DNA of 64,000 bases, from the NCBI RefSeq assembly GCF_008831285.2, contig NC_045139.1, positions 8,340,204 through 8,404,203 of the forward strand, written 5' to 3'. The notes beneath the pieces were generated by a model. The model saw nothing but the letters and a program-made list of their open reading frames with translations, made no database searches and was not told the DNA's origin. The stretch is from Nymphaea colorata (lineage: Eukaryota; Streptophyta; Magnoliopsida; Nymphaeales; Nymphaeaceae). The position numbers were made by a program, and so were the translations under genes. Below are positions 22,931-35,600 of this stretch, piece after piece. Each line of letters begins with the position of its first letter. Within the stretch, counting starts at the first letter, position 1.

Positions 22931-25491
22931 TTCAGATCCAAATGTACTTACTGCCGAAAATGCTCAATCTCATCTTTTCCTTACTTAAAAAAAAAAAAAT
23001 ACTTACTAAAAATTATGGGAAACAAGTGATTCCTGCCTTGTTGCCCTTAATATTGAAAATTAACACATAAAAAATAAAAAATATCTGCCAAAAAGACAAA
23101 CGAGATCCATATCCAACTCAACAGATATTCATCACGCTCATAGCATTTTTTTTTTCAAAATAAAGAATAAGTTTTCTCTTTTTTATTAGTGCTTACACTT
23201 CCATTTTTTGTGATGTATTTAATTATTTATATGGCAACAGTGAAAAATATTTTGACTAGAACAGACTAAATCAATCTGTTGCTAAATGTCCTTATTAGTA
23301 GTGCCGTATATGGAACCTAGACTTTATGGTAATAAAATTTTCGATGGAACCAAATCTTCCCTAATAAATAGCAATATCATTAATAAAATAACAAAGTAAC
23401 TATTTTTGCTAATTCAAAAAATTTGTCTCCCTTCCGTTTTTGCCCCAGTGGAGTTCTTGAAAAGCCAGCTCAGTATCATAATGGTCCGGACACCCGCGGT
23501 TCCTACCTCCAGCCACTTCCATCAAACATGGTCCTACCGAAAATATGCTTTAAAACCGCGCCGTGTACTTTAAAAGAACAACCCTATGCTTCCACGCCCT
23601 TTGACGGTGAACCTACCGTTAGGCCTTCGAGTAATTGTTTGGTAACAGTAACATATTGTTTTTGTTTCACAAATCTTTCCTAAAAAATATATAAGATTTG
23701 TTAAAGTGTTTCATAACAGTTCTATTGTTTCATACATCTGCTGTTTCGTAAGTCATTCATAAAGTGTTTCTCGTGCCAAATGATTCCTAAGAAGCTATTT
23801 GATAACATTAACACATTATTACTGTTGCATTATGAATTTATCTTAAAATATTAAACATATATTATAATAATGACTTATAAATCTACCTTTTTTTTTTTTT
23901 GCAGGTTCAAGGGACGGACGGTAACATAAGGTTACTGTGTTTAAAACCGTTTAAGTGACTTCTTCCTATTAAACCGTCTATTTAGCATCCAACTATTGTG
24001 GAAGAACACACAACTAACGCTTTGCAGTTTAGAAAAAATAATAATAATAAAAGAAAGAAAAACTTCACCTTGAATCCTTCCAGTTCTTTTCATATATTTT
24101 TTTTAAAAAGGAAATTTCATGCACTCGAGAAAGGGTGGGAGGGGGCAAAGTGGGAATTTCCTTTTGACGTGTTTGTCCCGTTCTTCGCCGACCGCATACG
24201 CAAACGGCTTGTTCCTTGCTTGCCGTTGCGGTCACGACTCGCGAGAGGAGGACTACGCGTTCCGATCTCCCCATCTCTGGGGCGTGGACTACGCCACCCA
24301 ATTGCCTTCATCATTAATCTAAAATATTATATAACAATTACACACATAATAAATATATATAAATATATTTAGAGACATATTCTATCATCTTTTTATTATG
24401 CGTTGGCGTGGCATGTGTGGTGAGAAACGATGAAGCCAAACCAATTAATTATGTGATCCACACACTTCGTCCTTAAGCGAAAGAATATATATATATATAT
24501 ATATAATGAAATGAAAAAGAAAAAGAAAAAGAAAAAAAGGAGAAGGTGGTTGAAGCTTTTTATGAACCACCAAGTTCCACGTCCAACGTGCTCTTGGCCC
24601 ACCAACATTAAAATATTAATTTCAATTTAAAAAAGCTCACCAACTGATTATAATCTATCAATCAGCTTTTCATAAAGCACACTCAAGTTCTTGTAGTATG
24701 ACCAAAAAAGGCCATTGAGATTGTCCATAAAGTGTATAGCAGCTGCCTATTTCCCACCTAATCTAACTAGTTAAATGAAATTAGATGAAAAGATCAAAAC
24801 TTACGCATGTTCTTGTTATTGCATCCAAAGCTTGATGCAAATGAAGGCTTTAGTAGACTTTAGATTAAAGTTGGTCGTAAAAAAAAATTGTATTTTCTAA
24901 TTTTCCAGTTTCATCTGACAAAAAAAAGGCATATTCATGTGTATGATTCCTTTTTGGATCTTTTCATATTTGCTCAGATTCATCTGTAAAGAATATTAAT
25001 GTGTGATTTAACTCAGTATAAATTGCTTATAAAAAGATCAGAATGTCGACAGGGAAATGGGCAGTGTTCTAATTTGAGCAGTGGAACGCAGGATAGCTGT
25101 ATGTGCGTATATTCTTGGCAGCGGCATCTCCCTGGGCACTGCCAACTTCTTCATAAAGCAGAAAAAGTGAGCTTGATGCGTTACATATACAACATATTCC
25201 TGCTGGAATATATGCTTTAAGCAAAAGTTTTCCGGTGTTCATGGTTCCTTCATTTATGAATAAAATTTTCCATTTCTCAAGAAGCAAATTGGTAGGAAAG
25301 AATATATGTTCATGATAAAGTAACTGCGCAAGTTAGGAAGCTAAATTGGTTTAATTTCTTTCTAATCTAATGGAAAGGCTGTTGACGTAGAGTAGTGTGT
25401 AACCTTGCGTGAGCTTTAAGGTTGCTTTTGATCACCACAGACCTGAGATCCGCGAGCCTACCGCCCCCTTCACTCCGGCCTCAAATCCACT

Positions 25492-25601
25492 GACATTTCT
25501 ACTGAAAAAATCAGAGATGGCATCAAAATACCACCGACATTTCTACTGAAAAAATCAGAGATGGCATCAAAATACCACCGACATTTCGACTGAAAAAATC
25601 A
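25492..25601. repeat. 44-bp tandem repeat, 2.5 copies
   Basis: Units start at 25492, 25536 and 25580 with 'gacatttctactgaaaaaatc' or a one-base variant. The first two copies are identical by eye and the third is partial. Confidence 0.93.
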
Positions 25602-26744
25602 TTATAACCAGAATTGGAAAAAGAAAAACTTTTTATCAGGAGAGTTGTTGCAGATACAGCCTGCAAGTTTTTTAGAAAAAAATAACCTGCAGGTCTAACT
25701 CTATTCCAACCGCATCTGCCTGAATACCACTCAGTGAAGCAGCAGGCCTAAGCTCAACACAGATGACTGTGTTCTACAAGCATGGTAGCCAAATCATCTG
25801 GACTATAATGTTCAACTTTATTCATGTGTTTCTTATGGGCATTTTCACAAACATAAGCTCTGCATATTCTATTCTCTTAGTTGAAACATAAAGATGCAAC
25901 AAGGCATTGGAAAAACTTAATTACAGAATGTGGCTCCTTTCCAAAAGAATGTAAACATTGTGAAGAACAGTAAAGACATGAGTTGTGCTGCCCAACGCGA
26001 GCCACATGTCATGTATTGGGTGGCGATCAGATCTCTGCTCCATTAAAATACGAGATCGCCAATGCAATTGCTGTTGCTGTCTGTGCTTGCCTCCGCAGTT
26101 TCTCGGCAGAGACAGAGAGAGAGAACCTGCCATGGCGAAGAGGAGAAGAGGCCGAGGCACCCGACTTTGCAGGAGAGACGGTAGAGCTGAGGCGGAGAAT
26201 ATGGGGCTCATGAGTTTTTCCAGAGGCTCAATGGTGATGACTGATGACAAAAGAACAGAGGACGGAGATGCCGCGTGGGAAGAAAATAGAGGTCATCGGG
26301 TGGAAAGCGAAGGAAAAAAAAACAGTTAAACGAAAAAAAATCGGTATAGTCACGCTTGAATAACTGATTGAACTTAAAAGAGAAGGCCATCGGAAATCAG
26401 ATTAGAGCATCACGACAGACTGAGTAGAAAAAAAGTACAAGAAATGAGTACTGTCCAGCAAATAAGTTGTTCATCATGTACAGACTGAGTATAAGATGAC
26501 AAAAAAAAAAAAAAAGCAGACATACAACCACATAACAATAAACACAATTTGGACTCTTTTTTTATTTTGTCTAAAACTTCTTCTGCAATGCTCCTCAATC
26601 TTCTTCGTCTTAGAATGTGTGTCTGCTGCTACAAAAGTAGGAAAAAAGTTGTGGATTGAACCTTTGTAACAGTATACTTGCGGCTGGCAACACTCTTGAC
26701 TATCGCAAATGCCCCGTGACTGCCTTGGCGTGTGGGCAGTTGCC

Positions 26745-26915
26745 CACACCAGCCTCCTAAATTTTCTTGATTTTTATACAGGCATCTTTATGTGTGCTGA
26801 TTTTTATACAGACATCTTTAAATATTTACTTTTATATATATATAGGTGTCCCTTCATATGAATACTTTTAAATGGGTGCTCCTACAACCAATGTTTTTGG
26901 CTCCGCCACTACTTC
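26745..26915 (-). mobile_element. Relic of the 'GGCGGAGCCAA' dispersed family
   Basis: On the minus strand it starts 'agtggcggagccaaaaaca' and ends near 'ggaggctggtgtgggcaac'. The same terminal phrase marks the segment at 47564-47750, and a related one ('caaggacgaagccagga' on the minus strand) occurs near 55560. Non-coding. Class not determined. Confidence 0.4.
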
Positions 26916-27149
26916 AAACACAACATAATACATTTGCTAGGGCTTCATCTTCGACGCGGTACAAAAAAGAACGAATTAGGCCCATGCAATGATAATGAAA
27001 AATCAATTCTGCAAATAGAGTCAACACAATATGATACAACTTACATATAACAATATATTAGGTAGTCACATGAAATACACTACTTTTATAATGAGTGAAC
27101 CATTTGATTTGAGTTGTCATGGATGTGCACAACTCATTTTTGCTTCTTC

Positions 27150-27700
27150 ATTGAGTTGTTTGCGTCGTAACTTCATGTTGACCTACGAAAGAAGAAGATG
27201 ACACAGTCTCATTTGACCAACCCTCATCAACATCAAATTTCTCAGCATTAGGATTGTGTTCTAAAATGAAACCACGTAATACACAAATCGCTAGTTCTAA
27301 TACTACCCATCTCATATAAGTTAAAATTAGACACATGATAATGATGACCTCAATAAGGAGTTAATGAGCCAAAAACATCTGGATAACCACCATCGATAAG
27401 ATAATATTTTCCTACATATTATATCATCAATACATTATTTACATATTTTTGTAAATCATCACACATAAACTAAATTTATTTCACTTCTAAGTATGACGAA
27501 GGGATCAATCTGGTGATGAAATGCACTGTATAGTACCCTGGAATCATTTGCACTTCCTTGCCATCCAATCAGTACATAATGAAATCACATGTTATCACAT
27601 TATGTGAAAGAAATCATTTTCGATCACGGTAGCTTGCTTGTTCTGTTGATGGTACCCACACTGGAATATGCCATTAATGGAGCCTAAACAGTCCTACTCT
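27150..27700 (-). pseudogene. PIF/Harbinger transposase (HARBI1-like nuclease) relic
   Basis: Read on the minus strand, fragments in family order are visible: a GSINGI block where active enzymes have G-A-I/M-D-G-T-H, a frameshift, then PVWVPSTEQASYRDRK followed by a stop, then SHNVI..CDF, WMARKCK, and finally KYYLIDGGYPDVFGSLTP and a C-terminal piece ending near 27150. In the PIF/Harbinger DDE nuclease the first catalytic Asp is in the D-G-T-H block and the next in the YYLVDAGY block. Here the first is Asn and the frame is broken several times, so the gene is dead. Terminal repeats were not found. The relic sits between the PHOX-type gene and eIF4B. Confidence 0.75.
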
Positions 27701-28259
27701 CATTTGGAATCCAGGCACTAACTCTTTGCTGCCAACGTCGGAGTATGCACTTCAAATGGTTTGTGGTTTTCTGTATTGTTTTTTTTTTTCCAACTAAGCA
27801 ATTTCTTTCACTTACTTTTCTTAGTTCACTTACTTTCCCTCTCAAGTTTCAATTTAGATGTTGGTGCATTGTGTGTCTGCGTGTTGAAAGGGAGAGGGGG
27901 AAGAGAAAGAGAAAGAGAAGTCTGACTACTACTAAAAATTGACAGATTCATGGAGAGGCACATGCTGCAGAATGACTTGAAATTTGTATACTAAGGTTGC
28001 GCTTGATAGTCTTAGATCTTAGCTTCGATGCTGCATTAAAAGGTGTGCTTTAGAAGATCCTTAGTTTAAAACAATAGTTCATAAACACTCATGTGGAGTG
28101 ACATTTTAAAGAACTATCAGTTGTGCTCCATCCCTTTTTCTTTCTTCATTTTTTTTTTAAGAAAAGTTAGTTTAAAAGTTTTAGCTTATAGTAGCTTGAT
28201 CAATTTTTGCTCTTTAACAGTCATCTATCTTGGTGTTCTTGGAGAAGGAAACAGCGTCC

Positions 28260-28367
28260 ATGCAGAGCATAATGAAGCACCTTATCGACCACGCAATGCT
28301 ACTGCTGATTGTTCTCTCCCTCTTGTTCATTAGTGGAGCACCTTTGAGTTTCTTGGCCCAATGCTAA
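28260..28367 (+). CDS. Candidate 35-aa small ORF with hydrophobic core (uncertain)
   Basis: ATG at 28260, stop at 28365-28367. The peptide begins MQSIMKHLIDHAMLLLIVLS, followed by a further hydrophobic run and the end SFLAQC. It resembles a secretory signal peptide or single membrane anchor: basic/His start, a Leu/Ile/Val core of about 13 residues, and a small-residue end. There is no adjacent exon, family match or promoter evidence, and frames of this size arise often by chance. It is recorded because the composition is unusual for random AT-rich DNA. Confidence 0.12.
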   Translation: MQSIMKHLIDHAMLLLIVLSLLFISGAPLSFLAQC

Positions 28368-29047
28368 TAGGTGGAAAAGTTATTATAATGGTAAGAAAAG
28401 GCAAGTAATTTGGTTAAGATGGTAAGTGGGGAGATTTTTCGAGGTGAGGTTTCATCTGGCGAATGTGAAAAATTTTGAATATGACACTGCCAATAGAATT
28501 GATCCTTTCATACATTTGCTCAAGAAATTACTTTTCAACCGTTACATCCTATTGAAACTAATTTCCTATGGAGGCAAGGCAGTTGCCAGCAGAGATGCAC
28601 CCGCTTTGAACAAGACTGCAATCGAGCTCTCTAGGCAGTGCATGGATATCTTATTGGTAAACAAAAAGAAACTTTGGCAAACCACCTCTGCAACATCCAC
28701 GGTTACGCCATCGCAAATGTATCAAATAAAATCCGGTGGACGGTTCACAGACAGACATGAAGACAGGCAAAAGACGACAATTGTGAATTATTCAAGTAAA
28801 TGCAGTGACTTGCAGAAATGGGCATTCTACAGTCAATTGACACACACACAATGCAATAGGCGAGCCTGACCATAAACAATTCACAAAAAGAGCTTCAACT
28901 TTCATACAATTTCCACAGTAATTCGTCCAAGCCACTCTCCTTTCCGTGAAAAAGCACGTCGCAAGATCAGTAAAACGGATCAGATAATACCCAGACAGGG
29001 AAGTTCAAAAACCTTTCAAAATCATTCCAGAGTTACCACACCACCAA

Positions 29048-29083
<36 letters not shown>
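29048..29083. repeat. (GA)n microsatellite
   Basis: About 17 uninterrupted GA units followed by 'gggaaggg'. It lies downstream of the eIF4B stop, possibly in or beyond its 3' UTR. Confidence 0.9.
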
Positions 29084-29086
<3 letters not shown>

Positions 29087-29626
29087 AGGGAGGAATAGGT
29101 TGGGACAAACATCACGTTCACTTTAACCACGTACAAGCATCCCTCAACCCAAATCAACACTCATCACCATGCCATCAGAATGTAGCACCCCTGGATGGAA
29201 ATACCTCTGGAGATTGTGGATTTGTTCAAAATCTGCAGGCACAAAAGTTCAGAGAATGACCAAAGAAGGAATCATGCGACTGATTACCATTTACCAACCA
29301 AATAATCACAGAGCCTGAGGAAACAGCGCACAAATTAAAGATCTCGAATAACCAATAAGAGTACATCTCAGTTTGTACATATAAATTCCTCGGTATTAAA
29401 CAACAAGAGAGGAAATAAATGAAGAATGAGACAAGAACAACACGACGCTGCTTGCCTTGACATGAAAAATGCAATTATACACTGCATCAAGTTACAATAA
29501 AATTATGAGAGGTCTATCCACAGCCTGCATCTCTGTCACTTTTCAGTGCAGAAATATTAAAAAGGAATGGAAACAAAACAAGTTATTTGTGTTTGAAGGC
29601 CTAATAAACTTACAGCAGTTTCTGCA

Positions 29627-32600
29627 TCACCATCTTTCCTTGGACTTCAACCTACAAAGGAAAGAAAAGAAACAAATGTAATAGTTTTCGATGGACATTT
29701 CACTTTCAACAGTATGCAAATGTGCAATTGTATTCATGATCACTTCAATCTTCAGTCTTTATTCTCTGAGAAACTGCAAATCCAGTGCCTAACTACAATG
29801 TTGTAAAAGGCGTATTGTAACATGTATCGGTAAGGCCGTCCTATACACTGTACCATAACGTAGCGTAACGTATCGTAAATTAAATTTTTAATTCATAAAA
29901 GTTTTAAAAAATTAAAAAATAGAGAAAAATTCGGTAAAATTAGGAAAAACAAAAAAGAAATTGAAAACAATGTGTTCTATATAAAAAAACTCACCACATC
30001 ATTCATAAGCCATAATATAGTAACAACACGTTTAGAAATGACACATAAGAAATTCATAATAACACAATAAACATCCATCACAACTTTAAAGTTTAAACTT
30101 TTAAAGTGTTTTAGATTACATTACAAGTTTACAACAAATAATATATTATGATTATCATCAATCAAGGTCCCATCATCCGCAGGGGCCATGAGTAAACCTT
30201 CTTATCCACAAGCGAGTTCTCCTCTAAATCGACGATTTATCACATAAATGGGTGATTTTGTAAAAAAAAAACTGGTCAAACTTTCCCCTCTCACAATTTT
30301 TAAACATGTTTAGAAAGAGGGAGAGAGAGGTTCTTTTGTAAAAAACCACAAAAAAAAAATCATTTTGTCCATGTATCATACGATACGGAAGTGTATCGGG
30401 TGTATCGTACGATACGGCCCCCATATCGCACGATACAGCCGATACGCCTACGATATACAAATGTATTGTGGCCCGTATCGTGCGATACGGATATCACTGC
30501 TGAACTGTTAATACAGAAAGCAGGTGAAAGAACCAAAACACCGTCCATCTTTCTACTGCTCGGCATACTCAACCTTTGAAAATTGAAACTATAGCCCAGA
30601 AAGCATCTAAGAGCATCTATACCTGTTATTTAAGCTCCAAACCTCTATGTTAGAGGAGCAGATTAAAAGTTAAGGACTTGTAGTAAAACTTTTTCAACAA
30701 CAAGCTTCTTGTCATGGTGGGGGAGGAGAGGAGTACGAGGTGGACATTAAGGTTGAAGGCATACAAGAGTTAAACTTGTCAAACAAGAAGCTTCTTGACA
30801 AACTTCCTCAAGGGGAAAAAAATGAAGAAAAAAGAAAAGGCTCCTTAGAAGTACTGCTGCGTTAGCTGATTACCTATCTGCATCCCGGTTGACAGGAAAA
30901 CCCCTCTCCTTAGTACCACGGAACCCTCTCCCATTGTCGGTTCTACTCCACACATCTGGTGCACCGCCACGAGAATGAGGTCTTTCAGCAAATTCCATAC
31001 TTCTTGAATCCTCTGATGCACCAGACTGGGAAGATGGGCGCTCCAAGTACCCAACACCAGTCCTACTTGCACCAGAACCTGGCCTGTCATTCCCTCTCTG
31101 ACCAAACCGAACCTTATCATCCAACTCCCGTACTAATAATTCCAGCTCAGTTTCCTTCTTTACTACCAAATCTTGAAGTGTTTGTAGTCTGCCTGAATCT
31201 TGGTCAGATTCCCCATTCAACTGTACATGGGCATCCGTTGATAGCTTTCCCTTCAGCTGATTTATCTCATTTCTTAGTATCTTTTCCTCCATCGTCTCTG
31301 GTCTGAGTATGTGCACCACAACAGAGAAAAATAGAAGTTATAAACACGTGGGAGTGATTTTTGGCAAGGTAATATAGTGTCAAGTAATTTAGATACAGAG
31401 ATTAGGCAATCCAAATAACAAAGTTACATGCTACATAGACAGAACCACTCTCACAAAGAATGCACCACCCAGTCCACAGTCCGGAGTACAACTTTTTCAT
31501 GCTGATATGAGGTTCTTTGAGAATAAATAAAGATGCATCACAGTGTAAGTGCAGGCACCATGCAATGAACAGGCAGAGTACAAAACTGTCTCCATAGTCA
31601 AAAAGTAAAAGCAAAAACATGCAAAGGAAGACGATGTTATGTTGGCCTTAATATATGGCATTCACCATATATTTTATCCCACCAACCATCAGGCTGAAGT
31701 CAGGGCATGGTTAATTGGTTACTCAGGCTGGACAGACTGTCTAAACCATAGCAGGTTACATGATTGACTGTCCGTGACAGCAACGTTCTTAAAGGTTCTT
31801 TCCATTCCCTCAAAGGTTGCAACATGTTGTCCATGACGAGTTGACACCTTGTCATCTATGATACATGGGTACGCCAGTAAAGGTGAAGTACCCGTCCGGT
31901 ACCGCTACGACACCGGTACCGGTACGGGCTTAGGTACGCCGATGGTGCTGCTACGGTCAACGCACCGAAGGCCGTATCCATCCATTTTTGGACACGATCA
32001 AATTTGACCGAGTCCAAATCCGTCCGTTTTTATTTTTAACGATTATTTGATTTTAACTTTTAAAACCCATTTTAACGTTAAACAAAAAGAAACGAAACCC
32101 TTAAAACTTAAAGTTTTCGTTCGTCTGTTCTTACCACTCACCGAGCGACGGCAGCGGCGACTGCGACTGGCGACAGCAAACGGTAGGAGGCGACTGTCAC
32201 GGTATTCTTTTTTCCTTTTTTCATTTTTCTTTTCATTTTCATCGGCTCCACCCCTGCCTTCGCCGTCGGCGAAGACCGCCGACGCCGAGGACGGCCACCC
32301 CTGTTCTATTTTCTGTGCTCACAGTGTTCTGCTTGTTTCTTTCCTTCTGTTTTTTTCAATAACAGTTGTTTTCCTGTCTCCAGCCAGTCTTCCTCTCCTG
32401 TTGCTCGAAACTCTCACACGGAAGTCGTCTCTCTCGCCGCCTCACTCTCCTGCACACTCGCCGTCTCCCTCTCCTACTGCTCGAAACCCTCACACTGAAG
32501 TCGCCTCTCTCACCTTTCGATCGACCTTCTCTGTCTCTGTGTCTCCCTGTTTCCTTATGCAATACGTGTCATGCCTCTTTTGTTTTCTCCTGCCAATTTT

Positions 32601-35600
32601 AGAATTGTAAAGCTCAACCAGAGCCTACTCTTTTGTCTCTGTCATTGCGTGCTTCTTTCTTCTATCATCTTTGTTGTCTCATTTTTAAGAATACACATTT
32701 TTGTATCTGAATTTCTTCTCTGAGCTTGAAGATGACATTATGCAAAATACAATAGAATAATGCTAGTTCTTTAAATTTTGAATGTTTTGATACAATTTTT
32801 GTGTGTGGATTTCTTGTATGCTCTTGAAGGCATAATCTTCAAAGTATGGCAATTGGCAGCATACAATTGGTTATTTTGTTTGAAATTTTTTGACATATAT
32901 ATGTATATGTGCATGTGTGTGTACGGCCGTACCCAAGTTTTTTAAAAATGATATGTACCTATACCAGCACCGGCACTCGTACCCGTACCTATGTGACATA
33001 GCTTGTCATAGACAAGGCGTCTCCATCCACATCCCTCCAACACACCCTGAGAGAACCATCGTACTTTCCATGTCACATCTAAATGAGTCATGGTGGCTCC
33101 AACAACCTTTCTAATCAATAAAAAAAGTGACTAGAGAGTTTCGACTCTCGTAGAAGATCAATATAATTCTAAAATTTTTGAATAAGGTAGAATAGAATCC
33201 ACATAATAATCTCTTTTTTTTTCACATGGCACAGAGACTGGAATTCATATTTATCATCATGTAGCAAGCTCCATTGTCAAATCAAACCTATAGGCAACAA
33301 CATCTAGGCTCTAGCATATGCAATTTTTTATGCAACACAGAAGCAAATGACGTGACCGGTAAGTGGTAACTGGTATCTGGTTACAAACAAACAGAAAGAA
33401 CAGACATGCAATCTATCTCGTCGGCTAAAACAAATAGGCTGAGAAAAAAACACAAGGTAATTAACACTAAATGACCAAAAACCCAAAAATATATTTCATC
33501 ATAATAGACTGCTTAAGGGTCTCTCTTGCTCAGCTCCATATTTATCATTTATTATGCCGAAATTTACTTCCAAATGACTACCAAATTTATGCAGAAATGT
33601 TTCACACTTCCGTTGGGTGTAACTTCTCTTGAACAACTGATTTCAAGTCTTAGCCACTACAGTATTAAATAACTGGACTACGTATCCTTTGCCATGAGGA
33701 TGCACTGATGGAGGACTTTCTGTGGGCAGAGTACCCGATTTTCAGGCTCTGAGACAACCAAAACAAGGTGTGGCAAACATGCACCACTTGGATTGACATG
33801 TTGTTAGCGCTGCTCTTGCTAACTCCTGTTTATGCACTCATCCAGACGAGAGACAGAGCCCATCTTTGTCTTAATGACTCAAATTCTTCATTAGCCTTTT
33901 AGGGTTAACTTCCCTTACAATATATATGAGTGTCATGGGCTGGGTTTATTCCATAACTGGACTGTCCACCCGACCCGACTACAGGCCAACTAACTCACTG
34001 GTCATAAGTCATAACTAAGGACCCAAAACACAAAATGACTGACGACTGAAACTGAGAAATGCATGACAGGCTCCCCACACAAACCCTATTGATACTGTGC
34101 CTAACAACTATATCCCCCCAACAAAGCACCTTGTCCTCAAGGTGATAACTCTGGAAATCGGCCCTGAATGTCCTCCGCTGGTTTCCAAGTGGCAGGTAGA
34201 TCGTCATAGCTTGACCATTCGATTAGCTATTCTATCCCCTTTTTCCCATCTACTGTGTGAGTGCTGCGTGTTCCTAATTTTCTGCAGGGAACAAATGCGG
34301 AGTCTCCTCTACTGCTGGTGCCTGAGCTATTTCTTCTTATGTGGGCGCCTTGTAACATGGCATGAATTTGGAGACATGGAAGACTGGATGTATGAGGCTT
34401 CCTTCGGGTAACTTCAGTTCGTAAGCTAGTGAACCAACTCTTTTCTTGATCTAACAAGGGCCCACAAATCGTGGAGACAACTTGTGCCCTTTCTTCTTCC
34501 CCAAAGGGTTCAGTCCATTGGGTGGTTTGCGAAGGTATACCCACTCGCCTTCCTTGAACTCCTGGTCCCGATGCTTCTTGTTGTACTGAATTACCATTCG
34601 GTTTCGGGCTGTGGCTAAATGCTGCTTGAGGTCTGCCAGCACTGCATCTGTGCAATGGAGCTGGGTGTCCACCACTTATTCCCTAGCAGTGCCCGGCTGG
34701 TACGTACGTAAAGTCGGGAGGGGTCTGCATACACAGCCTCAAAAGGAGAAATATCTACAGGGTAGTGTCATCCTGTGTAATACGCAAATTCGGCCCGTGA
34801 AAGGTAGGCAGCCCAAAATTTTGTTAACTATTTCAGTCTGACCATCTGACTGTGGATGGTAGGCCATGCTCATTTGCAGTTTTGTCCCTTGTAGTTGGAA
34901 ATACTCTTTTCAAAATGTACTCAAGAAAAGAGAGTCTCTATCACTCACAACGGAGTGTGGCATGCCATGTATCCTCCCTACTAAGTCTTGGAATGCCTGT
35001 GCAACTGATTTGGCTGTAAAAGGGTGAGTCAGCACTATGAAATGCACATATTTGGATAGTCGGATGACCACCACCAAGACCACTGACTAAACCCTGTAAT
35101 TAGGAAGACCTTCAATGAAATCCATTCAAATGTCTTCCCAGATTTGATTTAGAATGGGTAACGGCTGCAGCAGTCTTGCAGGCTTCCTGTCGTGTTTGTT
35201 TCACTGGCAGACTTCACACCTTTGGATATAGTCCTTGATAGTTTGTATCATCCCTGGCCAGTAGAACGTGGCCCAGGTATGCCTGTACATTTTTTTCCAG
35301 TCCTTCATGGCCAGCAGCCTTAGAATTGTGGAAATGATCCATGAGCAGCTGTGGCAGATCCGTTTCTGGTGGAATGTAGACATGCCCTTGATAATATATG
35401 CATGGATCTCGCCATTCATACCCATAACATTTCTGTGAATTGCTATGGAGTCTCTTCCTGACCTGCTGTGCTGAATCTGCGGTGTGATGGGCCACTTGAT
35501 CTGATCCCACAGACTGAGATGGGCTTCGGTGATAGTGGTTAGGAATCCTCCCTTCTGATTGCAGGTACGCGACAACCCATCAGCTGCTATTTTTTCCCTA

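Larger units (their letters stand above)
22931..27145. other. Intergenic region, repeats only
   Basis: No gene is recognised. It holds (TA)n at about 24487-24506, a 44-bp tandem repeat at 25492-25601, a 24-bp repeated phrase 'gatttttatacag.catcttta' at about 26769-26820, and a relic of the 'ggcggagccaa' family at 26745-26915. A more GC-rich patch at 24110-24310 has open frames on both strands but no recognised domain. Confidence 0.5.
27701..29200. other. Intergenic region 3' of eIF4B
   Basis: No gene is recognised apart from the short candidate frame at 28260-28367. A (GA)n tract lies at 29048-29083. A moderately long plus-strand frame around 28426-28869 lacks an ATG near its start and any domain. 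Confidence 0.45.

Noticed and set aside
28426..28869. 147-codon plus-strand frame
   Set aside because: It starts at GTG instead of ATG and shows no known domain; a stretch near 28570-28650 looks somewhat protein-like but no family was recognised and no splice context supports it.
32047..32610. 187-codon frame inside the hAT-like element
   Set aside because: It is a pyrimidine-rich low-complexity reading with internal similarity to itself and no transposase or other domain.
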